This document shows positions 13,497 through 25,421 of a DNA stretch of 64,000 nucleotides, piece after piece. Every line of letters begins with the position of its first letter. Position 1 is the first letter of the stretch. The notes below the pieces were generated by a model, which had not been told where the DNA came from, searched no databases, and saw only the letters and a program-made list of their open reading frames with translations. The stretch comes from Psoroptes ovis (Eukaryota; Arthropoda; Arachnida; Sarcoptiformes; Psoroptidae). A program made the translations under genes and the position numbers. The DNA lies in contig PQWQ01000012.1 of NCBI GenBank assembly GCA_002943765.1, forward strand, positions 992,001-1,056,000, read 5' to 3'.

Positions 13497-16400
13497 ATGG
13501 TATCTGAACACCAACACCAAAAACCAAATTATAATAATCAACAGATCAACGGTGTGGTATCATCGTCGACAACATCAACAACAACAACGACGACAGCATC
13601 ATCATCATCAGCAACAACATCTCCAATATTTGCAAATAAGGTTATTATTTTTTTGTTTTCTTTGAATCAAAGACATTGAATTTATTATTTTCATTTTACA
13701 AATTTTCATAGATTGATCATCATCATCATTCTAATCAGCAACAAAATCCATCACAACAATCGAATGATTTTGTTGAATATATGGAAGTTGATGATAATAT
13801 ACCATCAACAACAGCGACAACAATAACTTCGACAATTATTGATGAACAAGAAATGAGCAATTGTGATATAATGCCATCATCATCAGTATCATCATCGTCT
13901 TCAGCACCTAAAATGACTTTGAATAAAAGTAAAAAACAACAGCAACAGCAACCAAAGCAACAAGAATATAAATTAAAAGATGTTCCAACATTAGTGAAAC
14001 GATTGCTGAAATCAAATGAATATTGGTACATTGTTAGTAAAAATTGGTATGATCAATTTTTAGCATACTTAAATAGTGAAAATAATGGTGTTTATGATGA
14101 AAAATTACGACCAAATCCGATTGATAATAAAGATTTATTGAAAACAGCACAAAATGTAGTGATTACACAAGAAAATAATAAAATCATCAAACAAACACAG
14201 CAAACATATCGATTGAAGTTAAATTTAAGAGAAAATGAAGATTTTATAATTGTACCTGAAGAGGTATGGAATTTATTCGTAAAAGAATTCGGTATCGTTG
14301 ATGATAGTATGGGCGGTTTTGTGTTACGTTGTCCAATTATCGAACGTACCGAATCATATTTACAAGTAGAATTGAATCCATTAGAATTACGTTTAACATT
14401 ATATGGTTCAAAAGAAGATTATGTTAAACAATATTCACGTAATTGTAAGCTGCGTGATGTGATTGATGATATGAGAAAATTGTTCAATATAAGTGAAACA
14501 AAACCAATACAATTATGGAATAATGCAACATTATTGTTATCATATACAGATGTAGAGAGCAATAATGCTGCAGCAACCTCAACAACACCGACTAATTCAA
14601 CAAATGTGAATGCAACCAGTAGTAATAACAAAAATTCAACGAATACAGTGCCTTCGTCTGGATCAACTAATGCGCCACCGCCTCCACCACCACCTCCACC
14701 ATCGTCATCATCATCATCATCATCGAATAGCTCGAAAGCATTAGTATCGGATATTAATCAACGTTTATTAGATATAACTGAATTAGAAGCACCCAGTGTT
14801 GTGCTTACGATTGAACAAGAAAATCCTGATCATACATGGCCATCAAGTAAAACAAAATTAGGTGCAGTGACAAGATCAAAATATGCAAGCGGTGTACCGA
14901 ACTGTATACCTGGTGTTTGTGGTTTAATGAATTTAGGCAACACTTGTTTCATGAATGCTGCCATACAATGTCTATCGAATACAGCACCGTTGACTGAATA
15001 TTTTCTAGCTGATAAACATTTAATCGATATTAATCCAGATAACCCGTTGGGTATGCGTGGTGAAATAGCAAGACGTTATGCTGAATTGATCAAAACAATG
15101 TGGTCAGGATTTCATTCGAATGTTGCACCACGTGAATTTAAAATTGCTGTGACACAGTTTGCACCACAATTTTCTGGTTTTGCACATCATGATTGTCAAG
15201 AATTGATGGCATTCCTGTTGGATGGATTACATGAAGATTTGAATCGTGTAAAAGTAAAACCATATATTGAAATGAAAAACGATATCGAACGAAGACCAGA
15301 TGAAATTGTATCGAAAGAAGCATGGGCAAATTATAAACGTCGTAATGATTCGATTATTGTTGATACATTTCATGCTCAATTAAAAAGTACATTAGTTTGT
15401 CCTGAATGTGAACTAGTATCGGTCACATTTGATCCATTTTGTTATTTAACACTACCGTTGCCTTATCGAGTAAGTAGTCCATAATGAATCTATTTATTTC
15501 ATATTATTTATTATCTTATTTTACAGATTGAAAAATCAGTCGATATTTTATTCATACCAGCAATATCGAAACGTCCAGTTTATCGAAAAAATTCAACAAT
15601 ATCAGCAAGTGCAACATCGACATCATCATCAACGACAATGAATAGATTTCAAGGTATCAATATGGCAACACAAGTTCGAAGTATTTTGCTAGAAAATGTT
15701 ATGATACCGAAAACTGGTTGTGCGAACGATATCCGTGTTGCTGTTGCGAAATATTTAAATGATTTGAATATAAAATATGATAATGCTAACAGCGCTCAAC
15801 AATCACCGCAACCACAACAACAACGATTAACTTATTTTAATAGAAAATTTGATCCGAAAAAAATGGTCGTCACAAATATAATGGAATGTCGATTGAATAA
15901 AATATATCAACCGACCGATTATTATAATCCACATTTGGATGATATTGTTGTTTATGAATTAGATGATCCAACAAGTGGTACGCAACAGAATCCCGCAGAA
16001 CAGCAAAAACAGCCAGGTTCAACAATACAAACACGTAGTTCAACAAAATCAGCAATAACTAGTACTGGTCAACAGCATTTTCCAATACCAGTATTTATAC
16101 GACAAATAAATGCTGATCATTCTGAAAGTATCATAAGTCGTCCATTTTTTATTAATTTAAAATCATTAACATATGAAAGCATACGTGATGCAATATTCAA
16201 AGAATTATCTAGTTTAGTATCACAAGATAAATTGAATAATTTTTTGCAAGCAATGGAAGAAACTTATACGGTAGTTGTTGATAATCAAAGTAAAGATAAT
16301 TCGAATTCATTTACAAAATTAAAGAAAAGATCCGGTAGTGTTAATAGTGATGATAATGATGATGATGAAGACGAAGATGATGATGATGGTGCTGATGGTG

Positions 16401-17341
16401 ATAATGAATCATCGGATTATGATGATGATATGAATAATAGTAACAATAAAACAAATAATAATAATTCAAATGATGAAGGTGTTGATGAAATCTATGGTTC
16501 AACAAAAACATCAACAAATAAAAATAAAAATCGAACCAAAACTTATCCATCATATACAATTGTAACGGTTAATAATAATGCTCAATGTGTTTTATCCACT
16601 TTACAACCGGGCAATCGTTTAGATGCATCATTTGATGATTCTTTAGCAATCAATATACATTATCGTATTGTTACGAAATTTTTTCCTACAAATTTAAATC
16701 GTGCAGGATTTTTACGTTTAAGTGAATTATTATCATCAATAAATGGTGAACAATATCAACAACAATTGTCCAATTCATCATTATTAACACTGAAAGAATG
16801 TATTAATCAATTTACATTGGTAGAAAAATTAGGTGAAAATGATCCATGGTATTGTCCTCGGTGTAAAAAACATCAAATGGCTAGTAAAAAATTTGATATA
16901 TGGTTAGTAATTTAAATTGAATCAATTCTAAGAAAACGATTTACTCATTTTTTCTTATTTTACCATTGAAAACAATGAACTTTTAGGTCATTACCGAATA
17001 ATTTAATCATCCACTTGAAACGTTTTTCATATTCACGATTACATCGTGATAAATTAAATGTTTTGGTCGAATTTCCTATCGAAAATCTTGACATGTCACC
17101 ATATGTATTACATAATCCAAACAATGAATCATTTGTATATGATTTAATTGCCGTATCGAATCATTATGGTGAATTAGGTGGTGGCCATTATACGGCATAT
17201 GCTAAAAATTTTCAAACAAACAATTGGTTTCTATTCGATGATTATTCAGTGACACCGATATCGGATAAAAATAAAGTAATGACAAAAGCTGCATATGTTT
17301 TGTTTTATCAACGTAAACAACCGCAACAACAACAACAATAA
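13497..17341 (+). CDS. Ubiquitin-specific protease of the USP4/USP11/USP15 group
   Basis: There are four exons: 13497-13640, 13712-15469, 15527-16902 and 16987-17341, giving 1210 residues. Order: Thr/Ser/Gln-rich N-terminus, DUSP domain (around YWYIVSKNWYDQFLAYL), a ubiquitin-like segment (LTLYGSKEDYVKQYSRNCKL), a Pro/Ser linker, then the catalytic domain. The Cys box GLMNLGNTCFMNAAIQCLS places the nucleophile at Cys460. HHDCQELMAFLLDGLHEDL is the second conserved box, CPEC and CPRC are zinc-ribbon halves, and GELGGGHYTAYAKN holds His1160, followed by WFLFDDYSV. It removes ubiquitin from substrates; the vertebrate homologues act in TGF-beta signalling and splicing. A long acidic Asp/Glu/Asn insert (about 16340-16480) lies inside the catalytic domain. 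The start is the first in-frame ATG (ACAAAATGG). The 3' end converges on Csk. Confidence 0.94.
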
Positions 17342-18978
17342 AAACAGCTGCAGCCATAAAATATAAAAATGGTGGTGGTGTAGGTAATGGTAATGATAAA
17401 AAGCTAAATTCATTCTTCAACATGTTTCACTTAGATCAACCCTTTAAAGTATACTCAAATCATTAAAATAATACACTAATCAAACATTGTTAGCCACAAT
17501 GAATGATGATTTCATCAAACGAATGAATCAGACAGAGGCAGATGATGCATGTCTGTTTTGTGTGTTAGCAAATTGAAGTGAATTGTAAATAACGAATCTC
17601 AATTAATTTATGAATTAATTTTATCCATAATTGAATGAAATTGGAAGAGGTTACAAATAATACAAAACAAAACTAATTAATAAAAAACACTCTGAAACAA
17701 ATGAATTTATTATAATTTACAAATTTTTCAAAAAATTTTAATTCATTTTATTTCAAATTATTTAATTACCAATTAATTTATGATTATTACTTGACTAAAT
17801 GATTTTATTTGAAACAATTAAACATATATACACAATTGAAGAAACACATTTAAAACAATTTAAATTAATCACACACATACGCCTACCATTTACATACTAA
17901 TTAATTGATTAATTAATTACTAAAAAAACAGAACAATCAAGTAATTAATTAATCAATTATTATTATTATTTTAATGAAACAAATTGATTGAAATTAAATT
18001 CTCAATCCACTGAACGAATGAATTAACGAGTGTGGTAACGAATTACAAATATTTTATTATTATTTTAATATACATCAGATACAACACATATTGAAAAATC
18101 ATCTTGATCATTTTCGAAACTAATTTCAATTCTTATAAATTATTTTGAAAAATTTTTATCTTTGAAAACAAAACAAAAGAGAAAAAAATGAAGAATTTAT
18201 TTTACCATTTATTATTATTAATTCATTCATTCATTCATTTATTTAATTGATTATTATTATTATTTATCATTATTATTATTATAATTATTAATTGATATTA
18301 CTATTTACATATTTTTTTTGCAAACAAACACAAAGTACAACACTTCAGAAATTGAGGAAAAAATAAAAATCGATTGTGATACAAAAATTCGGGTAAATTT
18401 CGTTTTGTTTTGTTTTGTCTCAAAAAAAAGATTATTCATCATTGCATTATTTGAGTGCTTGATCATGATGACCGGTTGAAAATTTCGCAGAAAAAGCTTG
18501 TCGAGCAACGAACCAAAACCGAAATTAGTCATGACCGATGAATTGCTCGTTGAATGGATGAACAAATGGATGAATGTCAATCATGATTGGTGTATTTGGT
18601 GTGCGTAAGAGTGGACATTATGGACAACATTTTTCACTGTTGATAATCTTGGAAGTATTGATGATGATAATTCGAATGATTAATCGAATAGTGGAGCCGG
18701 TTTTGATTTCTGCAAATGTTTTCAACAACAAATACGTGTTTGTATGTAGACGAAAGTAAAACGTGAAAATTATTATTATTATTATGATTAGCTATTTTGA
18801 TTTTATTTTGATTTTTGTATAAATTATTTGTTTATCATTATTTCAAATATATATTAATATACAATTATATAAGTATCGTTGCTGTTATTATGATTATTTT
18901 TGTTGATTGTTAATTGTATTTGTTATCTTTTATCATAATCATCATTCATGATCATAATCGAATTTTGTTTCGACATCA
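17342..18978. other. Convergent 3' region, USP / Csk
   Basis: AT-rich sequence holding both 3' UTRs. AATAAA-type signals for the USP gene occur near 17680. An ATT trinucleotide and TTCA tetranucleotide patch lies at 18215-18290. Nothing in the frames around 18300-18760 resembles a known protein. Confidence 0.5.
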
Positions 18979-21045
18979 TCAAATAGTCAATGCACGAAGT
19001 TGATCCAATTTTTGTGATATTATCGCAAATGTTGGCCGAAAATCTGGATCAAAATGCCATGCTTGACGCATTATATCATAGATTTCAGCTGGACAACCTT
19101 CCGGTGCTTCCATACGATAACCTTTTTCAACATATTTTACAACATCGGCCAATGGCTAATGGGCAATTAATTATCGAATCATAATTTAAATTAATTCATT
19201 TGTCTTGATCAAATTTTATTTTGATACTTACAATACGTGGATAAGGAACACGACCAAATGAATAGATTTCCCATAATAATATACCGAAACTCCACCTGTG
19301 TAATTTTTGGATGAAAAATTTTCATTAAAATTTGACATTTAAATAAATGTGAATAAATCTTACATATCGGATTTATTTGAAAATTTTGTAAAACGTAATG
19401 CTTCTGGTGCTGTCCATTTAATCGGAAATTTTACACCATCCGTACCGAGTGTTTGATCACGTGCTAAACCAAAATCACATACTTTTGCTACACCTTCTTC
19501 CGATATTAGTACATTACGTGCAGCTAAATCACGATGTATAACTTGTTTTGATTCTAAATAGGCCATACCGGCACATGTATCGGCGGCGAATGCAATTTGA
19601 TCTTTTTTCGTTACATGTAAACGTCCACGTGATCGTAAATAATCAACTAATGAACCTTTGGCCATATATTCGGTAACGAAACAAATTGTTGGACCATCAA
19701 ATACAACACCTAATAATTGTACAAGATTTTTATGTCGTAATGATGTCATTAGACTGGCTTCAGTTAAAAAATCATGTGCTGCTTTTGAATTGGAATCTTT
19801 TAATTTTTTCACTGCAACTTTTCTACCATCATATAATGATCCCAGTACAACATCACCAAATTCACCTTTACCCAATATTTCACCTAATTTTATATCATTC
19901 ATACGTATAACCCAACCGGCAGCTTCAAATGCTTTAGGATCTAATAATAGCGATGTTTGATTTTGATTATTATTACTATGATTATTATGTGATGATATAT
20001 TATTATTGACTATATGTTTATTATGATTATTTGTATTGTTATTAACAACCACCGGATCACGTAGCCTTGTACAAAGACCGTCTGCATCAAGGCAATAATG
20101 CTAAAAACAACAACAAAAACAAAAAGGTCATAATTATTAATGAATGATGATTCAATTGAAGAAAATTGAACACAAACATACTTCAACTAATTCAATTAAT
20201 GTATCAAAATATTCTTCTTCATCGATCGTATATTTATTACTATCATAAATAACACGATAATGTTCAACACGACCATTATAGCAGACACATAATGCATAAT
20301 CACCAGGAAAATTTGTACTTTCACGTACTAAAAATAATCCATCCTATTTGTGATAAGATGAAATACATTAAAAATGAAATAGACTCATCATTGTAACATA
20401 AGAATTGAAGCATAGATTGGAAATATTCAGACATAAATCTAAACAAAGATGCAATTCTCAATGAGAATCACAAAATTTCTACAAGTTTCTTTGTTTATTT
20501 TTTTTCAAATTTCTAAATTAAATGATTGTGAATCATACTTCTCTTGGCGTTAGTAGCGTTTCAGCTTCTTCTCGTGTAATTTTTCCATGAAACCATTGCA
20601 TATTTATATCATCAATATCGGGCATATTATTTATATTATTATTATTAACATGTATAGTTATCTTACATGGATCATCAATATTTGATGGTGTCTATTTGGG
20701 AAAGAAAAAACGTTAAAACATAAATAAAAAGATGAAATAAAATATCCATAAATAAGAAATACCTGAAAAACAGTTGTCGTTTTGGCAGATGGTGGCAATG
20801 GTGGTGGTGGAGGTGTATTCGATGTTGTTGTTATTCTTGTTGGTGATTTCATACGTTGATTAGTATTATTATTATTATTAGTGGCATTTAAATTTTCTTT
20901 AAAATTATTTACAATTAAATTATCTCCAATACCATTATGATAACGAAACTGTTGGTTGAAACAGATGAAAATTAATAAAAGATTAAAACAATCAAATTAA
21001 CTTTGACCAAATGACCTTCGAACTAACCTTTATATCATCACCCAT
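18979..21045 (-). CDS. Csk: C-terminal Src kinase (Csk), SH2 plus tyrosine kinase
   Basis: There are seven exons on the minus strand: 21045-21028, 20948-20763, 20691-20539, 20343-20182, 20100-19364, 19295-19232 and 19155-18979, giving 498 residues. The SH2 domain begins with WFHGKITREEAETLL and carries the FLVRESTNFPGDYALCV phosphotyrosine pocket. The kinase has GKGEFGDV, VAVKKLK, the Csk signature MAKGSLVDYLRSRGR, HRDLAARN, DFGLARD, KWTAPEALR and SFGRVPYPRI. The activation loop has no tyrosine, as in Csk. The family phosphorylates the inhibitory tail tyrosine of Src kinases at the membrane. No SH3 domain is visible: the N-terminus is an Asn-rich stretch with a PPPPPLPP motif, and an in-frame TAA precedes the ATG. 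The first, 18-base coding exon is the least certain part. It shares its upstream region with ZMAT2. Confidence 0.93.
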
Positions 21046-21973
21046 TATAATGGTATACCCTTACCAGTAAATTGAAATCATTTACATAAGAAATTGCAAA
21101 TTATATAAGAATTACCAAAGATTTATCATTAAATAATTATGTTTGCGTTGATTTTCATTGATTTTATTTAATTTCGTTTGCTAAAGTCATTCATTGATTT
21201 CAAACAAAACGTATATATTTACTAAGAAAAATAGCTTTTAAAAGTTGGCAATCAATAATCAAATGATAATCGATTCAATTTTACTTTAATGTTTATGTTT
21301 GTTTATACGAAATGATTGATAAAAAAAATCGAAATAAACAAATAAACAAAAACACATGGAATCGATTTTAAACAAATAACAACACTTAAAATTTGACTTT
21401 ACTTCAACAATGCTGCAATAATCATGTAATTCTTGACGATTCTTGGCTGATTAATCAATTGATTTCATCCACAAGAATCAAATTCAAAGATGTTTCTAAG
21501 TTTTATTTGTTTCGATGATGAATTATCGAATATTTTAATGCTTGTTTCTTTCAAATTTTGATTGCCTTATATTCTGATCATTAATTTTGATGACAATTCA
21601 TTAGAATTCATTGATGAATGTTTGTTTTGTTTTTGCTTATGTTGAAGATTTGATTGGTTAATTTGAATTGATGATAGAATCGATGATTAAAGACCGCCCT
21701 TGTTTGTTTGTCGTTTGCTGTAATTGTTGATTTAATCAAAAATTTGAAAGAAAAGCTTTTTTTTCATTTGAATTTTTTATTATCTTGAAGCCAAACAATA
21801 ATAATAAAGAGTGAAACTTTGTCAAAAATAATGAATGAATTTTAAATGGTGAAAAGAATTGCAATCGTAAGACTTTTGTTTATCTCAATTTTTCTCGCTG
21901 TTTTTGCTCTACTTTAATCGATGCTTCTTTGGTCCACCACACACAGATATTCACATTATGTGATGATAACGAC

Positions 21974-22018
<45 letters not shown>

Positions 22019-22385
22019 GACAGTGTTTGAAGAAGATGAACAAAATACTTACACATTAACACATATATACACTTTAAACACGTTCTCCTCTTCCTCTCAT
22101 CTGTTTTCTATGCTTTTCTTGCTCTTTTTTTCAATGATGATGATTCCTCCTCCTCATTGTTGTCATCATCCTCCTCATTTTTTTCTGGTTGTGTTTGTCT
22201 GTCAGTGTAATTTTTTTTTTTTGGCTTCTAAGAATTCGATTAATCGATTGTTTTTGCCAGAAAAGAATTACTACAATCGATTGCTTCTGTTTATGTTTTG
22301 ATTTTTTCAATTTTTTAAATTTTAAATTTGATTTAATTTGGTCCAAATTTGACACGTTTGATTAAATCTCTTTGAAAATTCCATC
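21046..22385. other. Divergent intergenic region, Csk / ZMAT2
   Basis: Promoter territory for both genes. It holds a 43-base GAT tract at 21974, pyrimidine-rich CTCCTC stretches near 22085-22185 and otherwise AT-rich sequence. I looked for an upstream SH3-coding exon of Csk on the minus strand and saw none. Confidence 0.5.
21974..22016. repeat. (GAT)n trinucleotide repeat
   Basis: About 14 uninterrupted GAT units. It produces spurious Met or Ser runs in the frames across it. Confidence 0.95.
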
Positions 22386-23114
22386 ATGAGCGCTGTTGGT
22401 AATGATTTTCGTCGCCGTTGGGATCGTGATGAATATGAACGTAAAGCACAAGAACGATCAAAATCTAAACGTAAACATGATGATGGTCCAAATGATAATA
22501 ATGGCAATAAAGATGAAGATAAATCATGTTCAAATGATGATAATGTTTTAAATGATGGTATAGATCAAGACGATAATTCATCGTCATCAACAACAACAAA
22601 ACAATCAACACAAACATCAAAACGTGAAAATCTGAAAGCACGTACATTTAAAGTTGATTTAGAATCAAAATTAGGCAAAACAGTTGTGATATCGAGAGCA
22701 ACACCATCATCACAAGCTGGTGGTTATCATTGTCCAGTATGTGATTGTGTAGTTAAAGATTCAATCAATTATTTAGATCATATTAATGGTAAAAAACATC
22801 AAAAAAATTTAGGTATGAATATGAGAATAAAACGTAGCACCATTGATGATGTAAAACAACGTTTTGAAATGAAATTAAAAGAAAAATTTGATAAAAAAAA
22901 TGAATATGATATTGAAGAAAAAATGAAAGAATTACGTGAAGAAGAAGAAAAGCTGAAACAATATCGAAAAGATAAACGTAAAGATAAGCGAAAACAAAAA
23001 CGATTACAAGAAGAAGAAGAAGATGGTAATGATGATGATGATGATAATATTGCAGCGATGATGGGTTTTAAATCGTTTGGATCATCAGCGACATCGAATA
23101 AAAAGAAAAAGTAG
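22386..23114 (+). CDS. ZMAT2: ZMAT2 / Snu23-like U1-type zinc-finger splicing factor
   Basis: This is an intronless frame of 242 residues. The start MSAVGNDFRRRWDRDEYERKA is the typical ZMAT2 opening. A matrin/U1-type C2H2 finger lies near residues 114-138 (YHCPVCDCVV, then HINGKKHQKN). KRSTIDDVKQRFEMKLKEK follows and then a Lys/Glu-rich coiled tail ending in a short acidic run. ZMAT2 is a component of the spliceosomal B complex and homologous to yeast Snu23. An Asp/Asn/Ser/Thr-rich insert of about 40 residues between the N-terminal motif and the finger explains the extra length over the vertebrate protein (about 200). The gene lies head-to-head with Csk and 314 bases upstream of GTF2F2. Confidence 0.93.
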   Translation: MSAVGNDFRRRWDRDEYERKAQERSKSKRKHDDGPNDNNGNKDEDKSCSNDDNVLNDGIDQDDNSSSSTTTKQSTQTSKRENLKARTFKVDLESKLGKTVVISRATPSSQAGGYHCPVCDCVVKDSINYLDHINGKKHQKNLGMNMRIKRSTIDDVKQRFEMKLKEKFDKKNEYDIEEKMKELREEEEKLKQYRKDKRKDKRKQKRLQEEEEDGNDDDDDNIAAMMGFKSFGSSATSNKKKK

Positions 23115-23247
23115 AATTCAAAATGATTATTCGAAGAATGTTTGTTGTAAATTTGCTTTGCATTCATGTGATTTATAAATCATTCATTTTAATTATTATA
23201 ATTATCATTTTTCATTGATGATATATTTTGTAAAATGAAAATTTTTA

Positions 23248-23253
23248 AATAAA
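23248..23253 (+). terminator. Polyadenylation signal of ZMAT2
   Basis: AATAAA 133 bases after the ZMAT2 stop and 10 bases before the CGCCATCT motif that may belong to the next promoter. Confidence 0.6.
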
Positions 23254-23262
23254 CCAAGTGAA

Positions 23263-23278
23263 CGCCATCTATCAATGG
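23263..23278. promoter_or_regulatory. CGCCATCT promoter-proximal motif, GTF2F2 side
   Basis: CGCCATCTATCAATGG lies 151 bases before the GTF2F2 start. A 14-of-16 match (CGCCATCTGTGAATGG) lies 285 bases before SERINC in the same orientation. Possible YY1- or CTCF-related or initiator-type element; function is inferred only from recurrence. Confidence 0.35.
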
Positions 23279-23428
23279 TTTTGAAAATTTTCTACTCTTT
23301 TGACATTTTTTGTTTTGTTTCGGTTTTTAGTGATTTCAACGTGGATCTCATAAAATTTCAGAAATTATCTTTGCCAAATTTTCTTGAGTTTAATTCTGAT
23401 TAAATTTAATTTTCCTGAATAATAATAA

Positions 23429-24521
23429 ATGGAATTAGATTGTCAAAATGCTGCACGTGGTGTTTGGCTAGTGAAAGTACCGAAATATATTTCACAACGA
23501 TGGGAAAAACAAAAACCAATGACCGAAATCGGTAGATTGAATATCAAAAGGTTTGATCATTCATTTTTTCTTATTCATTTAATTAAATTCTAATGATTGA
23601 ATCCGTTGATTGATCCCCTCAAAATCGCAGAAATTCGATGGGCAAAATGGAAGTATTATTCAATCTATCCGAACAAGTAATACGAACTGATCCAAATCAA
23701 AATGATCAAGCTACGAATGCTAATAAATCATCCACATCATCATCATCAAAATCAAATACAACAGCCAATACAGCTCCAAAAATATCACAACCAACGACTA
23801 GTATTCCATCGGAACATAAATTTGCTGTATCCGATATCAATCATCAAACTTTGGCAATATTTTCTCAAGGTAAATTTAGAATTGAAATGAGAAAATTAAA
23901 AAAAAATTACCCCTTTCAAATTTGTAGATGAAAATAATAAATTAGCTCTCGAAGGTCAAGTAGTACAGAAAGGTGAATGTCGTCCAATTGGTGATGCTCA
24001 TTATATGAATTTGAAAAAAGAATCAATACGTTTAGCATCACAACCGACGAAAATTGTTAAGAAATTAGATCGTGCTATTAATAATTATAAACCAATCAAT
24101 TTTCATCGTAGTGAGGTATTTAAATAAGATTTTTTTTAAATTGAAATTTTCACTTCACGAATATTTTTTGTATCATAGCTTGATAATGAACAACGTAATA
24201 AAAAGAATGAATGTAAAAAAACACGTGATGATAAAGAAATTGTACAAAATATGTTATTCAATGCATTTGAAAAACATCAATATTATAATATCAAGGATTT
24301 AGAACGTATAACTAAGCAGCCAGTTGTAAGTATAAATTCATTATAATTATTGTCGTAATTCATTGATTTCACTTCCCATTTCTAAATAAATAATCCAATT
24401 ACAGCCATATTTGAAAGAAATATTGAAAGAAATTTGTCATTATAATGCAAAAAATCCACATAAAAATATGTGGGAATTGAAACCACAATTTCGTCATTAT
24501 ACTAAAACTAAAGAAGAATAA
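23429..24521 (+). CDS. GTF2F2: General transcription factor IIF subunit 2 (TFIIF beta, RAP30)
   Basis: There are five exons: 23429-23550, 23631-23869, 23928-24115, 24179-24325 and 24405-24521, giving 270 residues. The N-terminal dimerisation part has ARGVWLVKVPKYISQRW and KMEVLFNL. The middle has ALEGQVVQKGECRPI and YMNLKKESIRLASQP. The C-terminal winged helix has DKEIVQNMLFNAFEKHQYY, LERITKQPVPYLKEIL and KNMWELKPQFR. This is the small subunit of TFIIF, which binds RNA polymerase II and helps it enter the pre-initiation complex. A Ser/Asn/Thr insert (about 23700-23800) lies in the N-terminal half. The start ATG opens the conserved MELD segment. The 3' end converges on Rab27, with overlapping AATAAA units right after the stop. 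Confidence 0.95.
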
Positions 24522-25421
24522 ATAAATAAATAAACGATGAGAATTATGATTGGTGGAATGTTGTTGTGGGGGAAATGATTCATATTTAAACGTTAATTAA
24601 ATGAATGTATATGAATGATTGACGGATAAAATTGTGATGATTGATGAATCAATTGAAAAAATTATGATGAATTGAATTAGAAATTATAAATTATTAGAAC
24701 AAATCAAATATAATTTTCATCAATGGATAATAATAAAAAACATAAAATGATGAATAATGAAACGATTATGAAGAAATATTTGAATTTTAATCAATAATAA
24801 CCACAACAAGTGACAATTTTTCGAAATAAAACATTTTATAATTTTTTTTTTGTAAATTTAATCAATAATCAATTGATTAAAATTAAAATTAATTCATTTT
24901 ACTGTTTTCAATCAAAATAAATCAATAAATTATTGATAATCATTCGTTGATATGTCCATCTGATTCCGATGATCATCGGATGAATTATTCAAATTTTTTT
25001 GATTGAAAAATTCCAAGGTTTTATTCGATTAAATCTTATTATCTTTTGTATCAAGTAAAATGGAATGATTTTCGAAATAAATAATTGAATTTCAAATTTC
25101 AAAAGAAAATGTTTATTTATTTATTTACAACCGATGATATGAAACAAACATCATTGAAATATCATCATTCAGTTTTTTTTAATGGAAAAAATAAATAATA
25201 TTCTCTTACTTATGTTGAATCTTGAAAACAAACATGGAAAAATAAATAAAGGACCAAGATAATTGAATTTCAAAATTAAAATTGAATAAAGATTGAAAAG
25301 CTCGTAGAATTTGAAATTTAAATATTTAAGATCGAATTCACTCAATCGATTCATAACGATGATAGTTTCAGGTAAAGATAACGACGATATCTCTGATGAT
25401 AACTTGATCAAATTATTAGCT
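24522..25421. other. Convergent 3' region, GTF2F2 / Rab27
   Basis: AT-rich 3' UTR sequence of both genes. AATAAA occurs at 24521 and 24825 (+). TTTATT units near 25110-25122 could serve Rab27 on the minus strand. No gene is seen. Confidence 0.5.

Larger units (their letters stand above)
23115..23428. other. Short tandem spacer, ZMAT2 to GTF2F2
   Basis: It contains the ZMAT2 polyadenylation signal (AATAAA at 23248), a CGCCATCT motif (23263) and the GTF2F2 promoter, all within 314 bases. Confidence 0.55.

Noticed and set aside
19658..19960. Plus-strand frames of 74-100 codons
   Set aside because: They lie antisense to the Csk kinase exon, which has clear family motifs on the minus strand.
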